Positions 29,901 through 39,020 are shown, counted from the stretch's first letter. The stretch: DNA of 64,000 nt from Pseudomonas sp. R4-35-07 (GCF_003852235.1 NZ_CP027732.1:1426001-1490000); one strand, 5' to 3'. Notes: a model not told the origin generated them from the letters alone. A program made the numbers and translations.

Positions 29901-30548
29901 ATGACCCAGGCACTGGCCGATATGCGCCGTGACTACACACGGGACGGTTTGAGCGAGGCCCAGGCCCCGGACGAGCCGTTTGCCTTGTTCCACCAATGGT
30001 TCGCCGATGCGGTGAAAACCGAGCAGGCACCGGTGGAGGCCAACGCCATGACCCTGGCCACGGTCGACCAGGAGGGTCGGCCGCACTGTCGCATCCTGTT
30101 GCTCAAGGGCCTGGATGCGCAGGGCTTTACCTTCTTTACCAACTATCAGAGCGCCAAAGGTGAACAACTGGCGGCGCGGCCATTCGCGGCAATGACCTTT
30201 TTCTGGCCGACCCTCGAGCGTCAGGTGCGCATTGAAGGTCGCGTGGTCAAGGTTACGCCTGAAGAATCGGATGCGTATTATCAGGTACGACCTCTGGGCA
30301 GCCGCCTGGGGGCGTGGGCATCGCCGCAGAGCAAGGTCATTGGTGATCGCGAAGAACTGCAGGCGCTGCTCAAGGCGACCGAACAGCGTTTCAGCGACAC
30401 CCAGCCCGACTGCCCCGAGCATTGGGGGGGCTATCGTTTGTTACCCGAGCGCATCGAGTTCTGGCAAGGCCGCGCCAGCCGCCTGCATGACCGTCTTAAC
30501 TATCGGCTGCAAGCGGGCCAATGGACGCGCGAGCGTCTGGCGCCCTGA
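29901..30548 (+). CDS. pdxH: Pyridoxamine 5'-phosphate oxidase
   Basis: PdxH oxidises PNP and PMP to pyridoxal phosphate with FMN. The 215-aa protein has FMN-contact segments ([36 protein letters not shown]) and the C-terminal [13 protein letters not shown] and WTRERLAP. Length is exactly typical. It follows the OmpA-like gene by 27 bp and is ended by a hairpin terminator. Confidence 0.97.
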   Translation: MTQALADMRRDYTRDGLSEAQAPDEPFALFHQWFADAVKTEQAPVEANAMTLATVDQEGRPHCRILLLKGLDAQGFTFFTNYQSAKGEQLAARPFAAMTFFWPTLERQVRIEGRVVKVTPEESDAYYQVRPLGSRLGAWASPQSKVIGDREELQALLKATEQRFSDTQPDCPEHWGGYRLLPERIEFWQGRASRLHDRLNYRLQAGQWTRERLAP

Positions 30549-30587
30549 GCGTCCCCTTTCGTCATCTAATTTGAATCATACCCTTTG

Positions 30588-30622
30588 CGCCGAAGTCTTT
30601 ATGCAGGAGACTTCGGCGTTTT
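30588..30622 (+). terminator. Rho-independent terminator of pdxH
   Basis: CGCCGAAGTCT (30588-30598) pairs with AGACTTCGGCG (30608-30618), followed by TTTTC. Confidence 0.85.
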
Positions 30623-30804
30623 CGGCTGTATGGCTACACTGACTAACCACGCTATGGCATGTTTTGGTTAAGCTACCGTTCGTCGAGCTGTGTGGTGCCG
30701 ACAGCCTGTACTCAGGCTGAATGAAAGCACTTTTCTGCCTGGCTCGCCGTGACAGGCGCCAGGCTGCAGCGTTTAATGAATACCTGTCCTTTGGAGTTGA
30801 TGCT

Positions 30805-31269
30805 ATGCGTAAGTCCGTTTTACTAGTTGCCTGCTTTACCACCCTGTCATTGCTGTTGGGTGGCTGCGCCTCGAGTCTGACCGGCGACTCGTACTCCCGT
30901 GACGAGGCGCGTCGTGTACAGACCGTCCGCATGGGTACCATCGAATCCCTGCGTCCGGTCAAAATCGAAGGCACCAAGACCCCAATCGGCGGTGCTGCGG
31001 GTGCGGTCATCGGCGGCGTTGGCGGCAGCGCCATCGGCGGCGGCCGTGGCAGCATCGTTACCGCTGTGATCGGCGCGGTAGCCGGTGGCCTGCTGGGCTC
31101 GGCCACCGAAGAAGGCCTGACCCGTACTCAAGGCGTGGAAATTACCGTTCGTGAAGACGACGGCAGCATGCGTTCCTACGTACAAGCCGTGCAGGAAAAT
31201 GAAATTTTCCGCATTGGCGACCGTGTGCGCATCATGACGGTCGACGGTACCAGCCGCGTTACTCGCTAA
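30805..31269 (+). CDS. Glycine-zipper 2TM outer-membrane lipoprotein, SlyB-like
   Basis: A 154-aa lipoprotein: signal MRKSVLLVACFTTLSLLLGGC, then two glycine-zipper stretches (PIGGAAGAVIGGVGGSAIGG, AVIGAVAGGLLGSATEEG) and a C-terminal beta domain (VEITVREDDGSMRSYVQAVQ). TTGGAG is the ribosome site for the ATG at 30805. SlyB-family proteins stabilise the outer membrane in enterobacteria. Followed by two terminators. Confidence 0.88.
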   Translation: MRKSVLLVACFTTLSLLLGGCASSLTGDSYSRDEARRVQTVRMGTIESLRPVKIEGTKTPIGGAAGAVIGGVGGSAIGGGRGSIVTAVIGAVAGGLLGSATEEGLTRTQGVEITVREDDGSMRSYVQAVQENEIFRIGDRVRIMTVDGTSRVTR

Positions 31270-31285
31270 ACGCGTAGGCAACAGG

Positions 31286-31330
31286 CAAAGAAAAACCCCA
31301 ACCGGGTGACTGGTTGGGGTTTTTCTTTGT
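31286..31330 (+). terminator. Strong terminator after the SlyB-like gene
   Basis: AAAAACCCCAACC pairs with GGTTGGGGTTTTT with a 7-8 nt loop. T-runs lie on both sides, so it can act in both directions. Confidence 0.9.
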
Positions 31331-31372
31331 CTGTTGGCCGGATCTTCCAAAAATGCATAAGTGGCAGGTAAT

Positions 31373-31402
31373 AAAAAACCGCCTTAGTAGGGCGGTTTTT
31401 TA
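31373..31402. terminator. Second bidirectional terminator
   Basis: AAAAAACCGCC and GGCGGTTTTTT flank TTAGTAG. It lies 60 bp after the first and may insulate the following leader RNA from the SlyB transcript. Confidence 0.8.
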
Positions 31403-31639
31403 TCGCAAGGCCATATGAAGCTCGGCTTGCATGCTCACAGAACGCAATGACATGTCGGAATACTACTGTCGGTTGACGTTTCACGCAAGATGCGGCTCTG
31501 AGAGGGACTGTTGCTTCTGCTACTTTTTTTGTCAGAAAAAAATGGCAATAAATATTCCGGGCCACTCTGCGCTTAGTCACACCTTCAACGGGCCGCTCAG
31601 CTAGTATCGAGGCCGTTCTACGTTCGTCACTCTGTGAGT

Positions 31640-31817
31640 CGACGGGGTCAGCAAAAACAAGTTTTCTGGACCAGCCGCCACGGGCTAGTAATCCGTGCCG
31701 GATTGATGCGGAGGGCCCGTCAACCCTGCCGCCTCATGGAACGCAATGACAGCATTCGAAGGCTCACGTGTTCCGGTAAGTGCGCTGGAGGTAGGCCCAA
31801 CTCTAGGAGGGCCGAGT
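31640..31817 (+). other. Structured, GGA-rich leader of the 32-codon gene
   Basis: The stretch before the small ORF carries at least two hairpins: CACGG (31679-31683) with CCGTG (31693-31697), and GCGGAGGG (31708-31715) with CCCTGCCGC (31724-31732, one bulge). Six GGA triplets occur (for example in CTGGACC, CCGGATT, GCGGAGGG, ATGGAAC, CTGGAGG, TAGGAGG). No ORF in it is convincing. The paired stems and the small gene bounded by terminators suggest a regulated transcript or a small RNA carrying an ORF; this is inference. Confidence 0.4.
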
Positions 31818-31916
31818 ATGTCTAAGTTTGCACGACGTACGTGGAACCTCGTGGTGAATGCCCTGCGTTTTTATCACGTATGGGTATTCCTGCGGGACAG
31901 CTTTGATGACCTGTAA
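31818..31916 (+). CDS. 32-codon small protein gene
   Basis: ATG at 31818 follows a strong ribosome site (AGGAGGGCCGAGT) and reads MSKFARRTWNLVVNALRFYH with a mixed basic, hydrophobic and acidic composition ending FLRDSFDDL. A strong terminator begins 15 bp after the stop. Aromatic residues (W, F, Y) and amphipathic character suggest a membrane-associated or protein-binding peptide. No family recognised. Support: ribosome site, terminator and a structured leader. Confidence 0.55.
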   Translation: MSKFARRTWNLVVNALRFYHVWVFLRDSFDDL

Positions 31917-31930
31917 GGTCTGAGAAGTGG

Positions 31931-31963
31931 AGCCGCCTCGATTCAGGTCGAGGCGGCTTTTTG
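31931..31963 (+). terminator. Terminator after the 32-codon gene
   Basis: AGCCGCCTCGA (31931-31941) pairs perfectly with TCGAGGCGGCT (31948-31958), followed by TTTTT. Also positioned to stop nhaA transcription coming from the other side. Confidence 0.92.
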
Positions 31964-31983
31964 GTGTTTGGATGGCACCTCAA

Positions 31984-33168
31984 CTATGAAATAACGGCTT
32001 TCTTGCGACTTGCTATTGCCGTCACCGCATAACCAATAAACGCCGCCACTATCGACCCGGTCAGAATCCCCATGCGATCTTCGCCGGCGAACTCGCTGAC
32101 CCCCGGTACAAATGCCAGTGAGCCGACAAACAGGCTCATGGTAAAGCCGATGCCGCACAGGATCGCCACGCCCAGCACCTGGCCCCAGTTCGCACCGCTG
32201 GGCAGTGAGGCGATGCCGGTCTTGATGGCCAGCCAGGTAAGGCCGAACACACCGATGGTCTTGCCGATCAACAGGCCGGCGGCAATGCCCATGGGCACAG
32301 GGTGGGTGAAACTCTCAAGGCTGACGCCGGTGAGTGACACCCCGGCGTTGGCGAACGCGAACAGCGGCAGGATGGCGTAGGCCACCCACGGGTGCAGCGC
32401 ATGCTCAAGGGTCAGCAGGGGCGAGGTTTCGGCATTTTTGGTGCGCAGTGGAATGCAGAACGCCAGGGTCACCCCAGCGAGGGTGGCGTGGACGCCGCTC
32501 TTGAGTACGCACACCCACAGGATCAGGCCGATGATCAGGTACGGCCCGAGCTTGACCACACCCAGGCGGTTCATCGCGATCAGGGCGACCAGGCAGGCCG
32601 CTGCACCCGCCAGGGATGCGCCGGACAGGTCAGCGGAATAGAACAGCGCAATGACGATGATGGCACCCAGGTCGTCAATGATTGCCAGGGTCATCAGGAA
32701 CAGTTTCAGCGACACCGGCACGCGCTTGCCCAGCAGCGCCAGGACGCCGAGCGCAAAGGCGATATCCGTGGCCATCGGGATCGCCCAGCCGGCGAGGGCT
32801 GCAGGGTTATCCTTGTTCAGCGCCCAGTAGATGAGCGCGGGGACGACCATGCCGCCGATAGCCGCCGCGCCGGGAAGGACGACCTGGGACGGTTTGGACA
32901 GGTGACCATCGAGCAGCTCGCGTTTGACTTCGAGGCCGATCAGCAGGAAGAACAGGGCCATCAGGCCGTCGTTGATCCACAGCAAGGCGGGCTTGGCGAT
33001 TTGCAGCGCGCCAACCTGTGCCACCACCGGGGTGTCGAGAAAGGCGCCATACAGGTGCGACAAAGGTGAGTTGTTGATAATCAGCGCCAACGCGGCAGCA
33101 GCAATCAACAACAGACCGCTGGCGGCTTCCAGCTGGAAAAAACGGGTGAAAGTGCTTCGCAGAGGCAA
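31984..33168 (-). CDS. nhaA: Na+/H+ antiporter NhaA
   Basis: A 394-aa inner-membrane antiporter exporting Na+ or Li+ in exchange for protons, with about 12 hydrophobic segments. The cation-binding aspartates lie in the conserved [12 protein letters not shown] motif, and the helix-IV stretch is [13 protein letters not shown]. The start is TTG at 33168 ([18 protein letters not shown]), inferred from family N-termini and a GGAG 9 bp upstream. The ribosome site lies in the loop of a hairpin (33170-33185), so translation may be controlled. Confidence 0.95.
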   Translation of the reverse strand: MPLRSTFTRFFQLEAASGLLLIAAAALALIINNSPLSHLYGAFLDTPVVAQVGALQIAKPALLWINDGLMALFFLLIGLEVKRELLDGHLSKPSQVVLPGAAAIGGMVVPALIYWALNKDNPAALAGWAIPMATDIAFALGVLALLGKRVPVSLKLFLMTLAIIDDLGAIIVIALFYSADLSGASLAGAAACLVALIAMNRLGVVKLGPYLIIGLILWVCVLKSGVHATLAGVTLAFCIPLRTKNAETSPLLTLEHALHPWVAYAILPLFAFANAGVSLTGVSLESFTHPVPMGIAAGLLIGKTIGVFGLTWLAIKTGIASLPSGANWGQVLGVAILCGIGFTMSLFVGSLAFVPGVSEFAGEDRMGILTGSIVAAFIGYAVTAIASRKKAVIS

Positions 33169-33169
33169 G

Positions 33170-33215
33170 GGATGCTCTCCAATCCAGGTTCAATAGGTGG
33201 GTACCCTAACCCGTA
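33170..33215 (-). promoter_or_regulatory. nhaA leader with RBS-sequestering hairpin; riboswitch candidate
   Basis: In the mRNA, GGAU and AUCC (33182-33185 and 33170-33173) pair around UGGAGAGC, so the Shine-Dalgarno GGAG sits in the loop. Just upstream is the partly palindromic GGGUUAGGGUACCC. Bacterial nhaA genes are known to carry cation-sensing (lithium) riboswitch classes, nhaA-I and nhaA-II. I cannot match this sequence to either consensus from memory, so assignment is tentative. Confidence 0.4.
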
Positions 33216-33385
33216 CCGTTAGTTGTTAAAACAAAAGTTATATTCTTATTTGTTATAAGCGTCGGTCAGAGCGGGCGCTGTTTCTGAGCCTAGCAATTGT
33301 GTGTCCAATTGAGTCCTCACTGTATCTGTGTGCAGTGTAGGAAACCCCCTAATATCGGGGCTGAAATTCTTAGAGAAACCTCCTC

Positions 33386-34480
33386 ATGAGCGATCACCGT
33401 CCCTGGGCCCGCGAAGCCATTCGTATCATTGAAGCGGATTTCCAGCGCAGCGCAGACACCCATCTGATCCCTTTGCCATTGCCGGGTTTGCCGGGTATCG
33501 AGTTGTATTTCAAGGACGAGTCCAGCCACCCGACCGGCAGCCTGAAACATCGGCTGGCGCGCTCGCTGTTCCTGTACGCGTTGTGCAATGGCTGGCTGAA
33601 GCCGCACGCCCCAGTGATCGAGGCCTCCAGCGGTTCGACGGCGATCTCCGAAGCCTATTTTGCGCGCCTGCTCGGCCTGCCGTTTATCGCCGTGATGCCC
33701 GCCACCACTTCCCAGGAGAAGATCGCCCAAATCGCCTTTTATGGTGGTAAGAGCCATCTGGTGCAGGATCCCACGCAGATCTACGCCGAATCCGAACGCC
33801 TGGCCCAGGAAAGCGGCGGCCACTTCATGGACCAGTTCACCTACGCCGAGCGCGCCACCGACTGGCGCGCAAACAACAACATCGCCGAGTCGATCTTCCA
33901 ACAGTTGCGTTTCGAGCAGCACCCGGAGCCGAGCTGGTTGATTTCCAGCCCCGGAACTGGCGGCACTACTGCGACCCTGGGGCGCTATGTGCGTTATCGC
34001 CAGCATTGCACGCGAGTGCTATGTGCCGATGCCGAACGTTCGGTGTTTTTCGATTATTACCTGAGCGGCGACGCCAGCCTGCGTCTGGACTGCGGCTCAC
34101 GGATCGAAGGGATTGGCCGGCCACGGGTCGAAGCCTCGTTTTTGCCCGCTGTGATCGATGCGATGGTCAAGGTGCCGGATGCGCTGTCTCTGGCAGCCAT
34201 GCATTATCTGGCCGAGCGGTTGGGGCGGCGCGTGGGCGGTTCCAGCGGGACCAACCTGATCGGTGCCCTGGTAGCTGCACAGCAAATGAAAGCAGCGGGG
34301 GAGTCGGGGTCGATCGTGGCGATCTTGTGTGATGGTGGCGAGCGCTATGCCACGACTTATTATGATCAGGCGTGGCTGTCGGCGCAGGGCTATGCGTTGC
34401 AAGGGTTGATTGCGGCCGTTGCGGCGAGTGTCGAGCAGGGTGAGCCACTGCCGGCCAGCATCCTGCGTGCCAATATCTGA
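33386..34480 (+). CDS. PLP-dependent L-cysteine desulfhydrase Cds1-like
   Basis: A 364-aa fold-type II PLP enzyme of the cysteine synthase family. The PLP lysine is Lys54 in [11 protein letters not shown]; the phosphate loop is [14 protein letters not shown]. The C-terminal half has a cysteine-synthase-like [13 protein letters not shown]. Compared with CysK it has the N-terminal [10 protein letters not shown] extension typical of Cds1 proteins, which make H2S, pyruvate and ammonia from cysteine. AAACCTCCTC before the ATG is a weak ribosome site. It is divergent from nhaA. Confidence 0.8.
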   Translation: MSDHRPWAREAIRIIEADFQRSADTHLIPLPLPGLPGIELYFKDESSHPTGSLKHRLARSLFLYALCNGWLKPHAPVIEASSGSTAISEAYFARLLGLPFIAVMPATTSQEKIAQIAFYGGKSHLVQDPTQIYAESERLAQESGGHFMDQFTYAERATDWRANNNIAESIFQQLRFEQHPEPSWLISSPGTGGTTATLGRYVRYRQHCTRVLCADAERSVFFDYYLSGDASLRLDCGSRIEGIGRPRVEASFLPAVIDAMVKVPDALSLAAMHYLAERLGRRVGGSSGTNLIGALVAAQQMKAAGESGSIVAILCDGGERYATTYYDQAWLSAQGYALQGLIAAVAASVEQGEPLPASILRANI

Positions 34481-34492
34481 TACCCCGCAAAC

Positions 34493-34713
34493 CCAATGTG
34501 GGAGGGGCGGTGCGACGATCCGACTTGCGGTGTGTCAGTCAAAAAATTCAGATTGAACCACTGCTATCGGGGCATAGGTATCTACACAGCTTTAGCATGG
34601 CCCTGAACCTGTGACGGCTCTGGAGCCGAAGCCTCTCTAACTGACGTCTCGCGTTCCAAATGTGGGAGGGGGCTTGTCCCCGATGGCGGCCTGACAGCCG
34701 ACCAGGGTGTTGG
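34493..34713. repeat. Broken REP units and a terminal arm of an inserted repeat
   Basis: Two degenerate TGTGGGAGGGG units start at 34497 and 34661; the first is interrupted (GGGGCGGTGCGACGATCC). Between them, CATAGGTATCTACACAGCTTT (34575 onward) is the left arm of a larger unit whose inverted partner lies at 36472-36499. No gene is present in 34481-34773. Confidence 0.65.
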
Positions 34714-34773
34714 ATCAGAGCGAGTACATATCCGTTGCTGCGGTAACGGCGGCTGGCGGTTCCGCTCTTACAG

Positions 34774-36195
34774 CCAGCCCTTTCAAGGTCTTTTGATTTT
34801 AGCGGCCTTGAGCACCCGATCCGTCGACACATGGGCATTCGCGGCTTTGCCTTCCAGCCATTCCTTGGGTTTAGGCACCTTCGGCCCTCGCTTGCTCTTG
34901 ACGACCGCTTTGGGCTGGATATTTCGAGCAAGTGCAAGCAGATATTGAGCCAGCCCCGCTGCGGGGATAGGGATGGATAAATATTCTGGCAAGGCTATTT
35001 GCATTCCCTCGTAACCGCTGCGTACCTGCACCGTCAGGTGGAAAATCGATGCCTCCCAATCGTCGGGCAAAGTCTGGCGATGAGCCTGCTCGACGCTGCG
35101 TTTGAGCACGGCCAGAACGTTGTAAGCCAACACGGCTGATGCAAATCCCAACAGGGCTGCTTTAGGGTTGCCCAAGGTTTCGATTTCACTGTCCAACACC
35201 GCTTCCAGGCGCTGGAACATCCCTTCGATGCTCCAACGACGGCGGTACAAATCGGCGATTTGCTCAGCACTGATAGAGTCGGGCAAGTTGCTCCAGAACA
35301 GCAGCGTGGTGTCGCCGGATTCGGTGGGGTTTTGCAGGCTCAGTTCGACTCGCCGCCACTGGCGTCCACCTTTTACTTCGATGATTTGCTCACGCACGCT
35401 GCCTGCCGCGACCGCAACAGGCAGCTGCCAGTCGCTTTCCTTAAGCAGGCGTGGATGTTTGCTCTGTTCGCGAATGATGAACGAGGCCCCGGTATCTTCG
35501 CAGGCCTCCATGACTGGGAGCGTGCAGTAGAGTCGGTCAGCCATCCACAGTTGTCCCGCACAGGCCTTTTCCAGCAACGGCAGCACGCTGACGCGTTCGC
35601 TGGCATAGGCATCTTCACAAGGCTGAAGATCAACGACCTGGTCCAGATCGGGGTCGTAAACCACAACGGAAAAACCAGGCCGGGCGGCGCCTCGTTCACG
35701 GCGCAAAGCGCCCAGACGCTTTTCGCTGGAAGGCAGGTGGTTACCGTCAACGACCCGTAGTTGCCAACCAGGCAAAATGGCTGTGTGCCCCAGTTCTTTT
35801 ATCGTCGGTGCCAAACGCTCTGCGCTACCGGTGACCAGGGCGCGCAGTAGCGCAGGCTCTGTACGACTGACCTTGTCATACAGCGCCGCCAAGCTGACAG
35901 GAAGATCTTCCATCTGTCGCGCGGCGGCATGCAGCGAAGGTCGCAAACCCAATGAAACAAGGGACATCAGTTCAACGATGGTTGAAAACAAAAGCTCACG
36001 TGGGTACTGCCGCTGACGGTGCTCTTCGAACACCTGATCGACCCATTCAGCAGGAACAGCCTGCTCCAATATCACTCTGGTCATGACACTGGCTGGCGCT
36101 TTTTTCTCAAACCGCGCTAGAACCTCTGCCCACATTGCTTTCGTCACCCTGATCGGAGTTTTGCGGGATTTTATCAAAGACCTTGAAAGGGCTGG
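34774..36195 (-). mobile_element. Complete IS4-family insertion sequence
   Basis: The element is 1422 bp with 20-bp perfect terminal inverted repeats CCAGCCCTTTCAAGGTCTTT (34774-34793, and its complement at 36176-36195). It is flanked on both sides by a 9-bp direct repeat CTCTTACAG (34765-34773 and 36196-36204), the target duplication. It carries one transposase gene. Joining the flanks at one target copy restores the continuous sequence GGTTCCGCTCTTACAGCGGG, a common non-coding pseudomonad repeat. Confidence 0.95.
34783..36177 (-). CDS. IS4-family DDE transposase
   Basis: A 464-aa transposase. The DDE residues are visible in VVDGNHLPSSEKR (first Asp), MADRLYC (second Asp) and the YRRRWSIEGMFQRLE signature carrying the Glu. 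Its stop lies inside the left inverted repeat. The annotated TTG start (MIKSRKTPIRV) lies inside the right inverted repeat, with an unfavourable ribosome site only 3 bp away; a downstream ATG at 36135 (MWAEVLARFEKK) is a plausible alternative. The frame is intact, so the element may be active. Confidence 0.93.
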   Translation of the reverse strand: MIKSRKTPIRVTKAMWAEVLARFEKKAPASVMTRVILEQAVPAEWVDQVFEEHRQRQYPRELLFSTIVELMSLVSLGLRPSLHAAARQMEDLPVSLAALYDKVSRTEPALLRALVTGSAERLAPTIKELGHTAILPGWQLRVVDGNHLPSSEKRLGALRRERGAARPGFSVVVYDPDLDQVVDLQPCEDAYASERVSVLPLLEKACAGQLWMADRLYCTLPVMEACEDTGASFIIREQSKHPRLLKESDWQLPVAVAAGSVREQIIEVKGGRQWRRVELSLQNPTESGDTTLLFWSNLPDSISAEQIADLYRRRWSIEGMFQRLEAVLDSEIETLGNPKAALLGFASAVLAYNVLAVLKRSVEQAHRQTLPDDWEASIFHLTVQVRSGYEGMQIALPEYLSIPIPAAGLAQYLLALARNIQPKAVVKSKRGPKVPKPKEWLEGKAANAHVSTDRVLKAAKIKRP

Positions 36196-36507
36196 CTCTT
36201 ACAGCGGGTCACTTTTGGAAGGACCCAAAAGTAACCAAAAGGTCCTCGCCCCACCACTCGGCACCTCGCCCAGGCTCGGTGTGCCCGTAATCCGACAGTG
36301 ATTTGGGGGGCCGCCGCCACGCGCCATCCATGGCGCGGGGCGGCTAAACCGGCATCCCTGCCGGTTTACCCCCCAAATCACTATCGGATTCCGGCCAGCG
36401 TGGTTTAACGGGGCGACTGAGATCAAGATCAAAAGCAAGAGCGGCTCGCTTCGCATCGTGGTTACCGTAGGCTGCTACAAAGTTGTGTAGATACCTATGA
36501 CCATCGG
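36196..36507. repeat. Non-coding pseudomonad repeat unit, split by the IS
   Basis: Contains GGGTCACTTTTGG-AGGACCCAAAAGTAACC, an internal palindromic stretch (CGACAGTGATTTGGGGGG..., TTTACCCCCCAAATCACTATCGG) and ends with TGCTACAAAGTTGTGTAGATACCTATG, the inverse of the arm at 34575. Within it, CCGGCATCCCTGCCGG and CGCCATCCATGGCG also fold. The 85-codon frame reading leftward (36199-36456) looks spurious. With the IS removed this is a unit of about 500 bp bounded by inverted 25-bp arms. Confidence 0.75.
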
Positions 36508-36531
36508 GAGCAAGCCCCCTCCCACATGTTT
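36503..36531. repeat. Half REP unit
   Basis: GCAAGCCCCCTCCCACATG next to the stop of the FAD oxidoreductase. It is the right half only of a TGTGGGAGGGGGC element. Confidence 0.75.
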
Positions 36532-38145
36532 TCAGGCCTCGATGCCCAGCATATCCCGCGCCAACGCTTCGGCAATCCGGATCCCGTCAACGCCTGCCGA
36601 CAGGATCCCGCCGGCATAACCCGCGCCTTCGCCGGCCGGGAACAAGCCTTTCACGTTGAGGCTCTGCATCGACTCATTGCGGGTAATGCGCAGCGGCGAT
36701 GAGGTGCGCGTCTCGATACCGGTCAAGACCGCATCGTGCAGCGAGTAGCCTTTGATCTGCTTTTCGAACGCCGGCAAGGCTTCACGGATGGCTTCGATGG
36801 CGAAATCCGGCAGGGCCAGGGCCAGGTCACCCAGGGCTACCCCAGGCTTGTAGGACGGTTCTACGCTGCCGATGGCCGTGGACGGCCGGCCTGCGATGAA
36901 ATCGCCGACCAACTGTGCCGGGGCCTCGTAATTACTGCCGCCGAGCACGTAGGCATGGGACTCCAGGCGCTCCTGCAGTTCGATACCGGCGAGCGGGCCG
37001 CCTGGGTAGTCCACCTCAGGCGTGATGCCGACCACGATGCCTGAGTTGGCGTTGCGTTCATTGCGCGAATACTGGCTCATGCCGTTGGTCACGACGCGAT
37101 TGGGCTCCGACGTCGCGGCCACCACGGTGCCGCCAGGGCACATGCAGAAGCTGTAGACCGAGCGACCGTTCTTGGCGTGGTGCACCAACTTGTAATCGGC
37201 GGCGCCGAGTTTCGGGTGCCCGGCGTATTTGCCCAGGCGCGCGGCGTCGATCAGCGACTGTGGGTGCTCGATACGGAAGCCCACCGAGAACGGCTTGGCC
37301 TCCATGTACACGCCACGGCCGTGAAGCATGCGGAAGGTGTCGCGGGCGCTGTGGCCCAGGGCGAGGATCACGTGCCTGGAGAGAATTTGCTCGCCGCCAT
37401 CGATGACCACGCCCTTCAACTGGCCCTCTTCGATCAGGACGTCGGTGACCCGTTGTTCGAAGCGCACTTCACCGCCCAGGGCAATGATTTGCTGGCGCAT
37501 GTTTTCCACCACGCCGGTCAGACGGAACGTGCCGATATGCGGCTTGCTGACGTAGAGAATCTCTTCCGGGGCGCCGGCCTTGACGAACTCATGCAGCACC
37601 TTGCGCCCGTGGAATTTCGGGTCCTTGATCTGGCTGTACAGCTTGCCGTCGGAGAAGGTCCCGGCGCCGCCTTCGCCGAACTGCACGTTGGACTCAGGGT
37701 TGAGTACGCTTTTGCGCCACAGGCCCCAGGTGTCCTTGGTGCGCTGGCGTACTTCCTTGCCACGCTCAAGGATGATCGGCTTGAAGCCCATCTGTGCCAG
37801 CAGCAGCCCGGCGAAGATGCCGCATGGGCCGAAACCGACCACCACCGGCCGTTCGACCAAGCCTTCCGGCGCCTGCCCTACCACGTGGTAACTGACATCC
37901 GGCGCCGGATTGACGTTGCGATCATCGGCGAACTTGAGCAGCAGGGCGGCTTCGCCCTTTACATTCAAGTCGACGGTGTAGATGAAGCACAGCTCCGAGG
38001 ACTTTTTGCGGGCATCATAGCTGCGCTTGAACAGGGTGAAATCGAGCAGGTCATCACTGGCGATGCCCAGGCGCTGCACGATGGCGGGCCGCAGGTCTTC
38101 TTCGGGATGGTCGATGGGCAGCTTGAGTTCGGTGATTCGTAACAT
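36532..38145 (-). CDS. FAD-dependent dehydrogenase, YtfP/COG2509-like
   Basis: A 537-aa FAD-dependent dehydrogenase-like protein. The FAD-binding GFGPCGIFAGLLLAQMG is the Rossmann motif (GxGxxG variant), and the C-terminus has FPAGEGAGYAGGILSAGVDGIRIAEA. The N-terminal 100 residues (DLLDFTLFKRSYDARKK) belong to the family's extra domain. Sequence features place it with uncharacterised flavoproteins; substrate not known. It stands alone on the minus strand. Confidence 0.82.
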   Translation of the reverse strand: MLRITELKLPIDHPEEDLRPAIVQRLGIASDDLLDFTLFKRSYDARKKSSELCFIYTVDLNVKGEAALLLKFADDRNVNPAPDVSYHVVGQAPEGLVERPVVVGFGPCGIFAGLLLAQMGFKPIILERGKEVRQRTKDTWGLWRKSVLNPESNVQFGEGGAGTFSDGKLYSQIKDPKFHGRKVLHEFVKAGAPEEILYVSKPHIGTFRLTGVVENMRQQIIALGGEVRFEQRVTDVLIEEGQLKGVVIDGGEQILSRHVILALGHSARDTFRMLHGRGVYMEAKPFSVGFRIEHPQSLIDAARLGKYAGHPKLGAADYKLVHHAKNGRSVYSFCMCPGGTVVAATSEPNRVVTNGMSQYSRNERNANSGIVVGITPEVDYPGGPLAGIELQERLESHAYVLGGSNYEAPAQLVGDFIAGRPSTAIGSVEPSYKPGVALGDLALALPDFAIEAIREALPAFEKQIKGYSLHDAVLTGIETRTSSPLRITRNESMQSLNVKGLFPAGEGAGYAGGILSAGVDGIRIAEALARDMLGIEA

Positions 38146-38253
38146 GACAGGATCCGGTAGGCGGCGGGCAAGAAGGCCGGCTGTTTTGCAAACCGGCGAT
38201 TATAAGCCCCAATGGCGTCTTTCCGTCAGGTTAAAAAACGGCGCAGGGCGCAA

Positions 38254-38925
38254 TCAGTCGTCCCGCGAGCCACCAAAGGCTGCGCAACCACGCTGGACCT
38301 GGCCGTTGACACGCAATTGGGCGGTCATGTGCTGCAGGCTGCCGCTCACGCTGTCGACGCATCGCTGCGGGGCGACCCACAATTCGATGTGCTGGTTATT
38401 GGCGTCGGTCATCAGGTTGAAGCGCCCGTCACCCAGTTGCTCTTCGACATAAGGCACTGCCAGGGGCGGTTGGCCTTCGCGCTCCAGCACCATGCCCTTG
38501 GCCGTGACGCTCATCGCCCAGGCCGGCTTATGGCCGTTTGCCCGCAGGATCATGCGCTTGAAGTCCGGGTCGCCACAGGCTGAGGTCGAGCGCTCGACGC
38601 GATACAGCTGTTGCAGGTCCACCGAACCCTGGGTGCCGCTGGCAACGCCGGAAAACTTGCCACGCAAATCTGCAAACAACGCGCCCTGCTGACCGGCCAG
38701 CGAGGCGGCTTCCTGCAGGATGCTGGTGCCACCGGTGTCGTTGACCACGTAGTTGCGCTGGTCGTTGCAGGGCTGGAACAACAGCTTGCCGTCCACCGCC
38801 GTCAATTCACCCTGCATGCGGGTCAGCCCGGCGGTAGACAGCTTGGCGGGCTCGCTGTCGAACATCTGGCAAGCGGCGAAGAAGGGGAACAGGGCTAGCA
38901 ACGTTAGGGTCGAGGCGGCACGCAT
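38254..38925 (-). CDS. Lipoprotein of unknown function, COG3650-like
   Basis: A 223-aa lipoprotein, signal MRAASTLTLLALFPFFAAC, then a soluble domain with four cysteines (QPCND, SACGD, QRCVD, RGCAA) and short repeats of beta type. ATG at 38925 begins the signal peptide. Similar to Pseudomonas COG3650-type membrane lipoproteins. Function unknown. Confidence 0.8.
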   Translation of the reverse strand: MRAASTLTLLALFPFFAACQMFDSEPAKLSTAGLTRMQGELTAVDGKLLFQPCNDQRNYVVNDTGGTSILQEAASLAGQQGALFADLRGKFSGVASGTQGSVDLQQLYRVERSTSACGDPDFKRMILRANGHKPAWAMSVTAKGMVLEREGQPPLAVPYVEEQLGDGRFNLMTDANNQHIELWVAPQRCVDSVSGSLQHMTAQLRVNGQVQRGCAAFGGSRDD

Positions 38926-39020
38926 TTTCGGTCTCCAGACAAGTGCCGCCACGTTACGCAGGCTCGCGCCGCATCACAAGCCCGCGGCCCAGCTTCAGGC
39001 GATTCTTACAGACCTGCAAC

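Noticed and set aside
31640..31817. The leader considered as RsmZ
   Set aside because: It has GGA triplets but not the repeated hairpin-loop layout of RsmZ, and an ORF follows.
36199..36456. An 85-codon frame reading leftward in the repeat beside the IS
   Set aside because: It lies inside a non-coding repeat unit with palindromes and has no convincing start signal.
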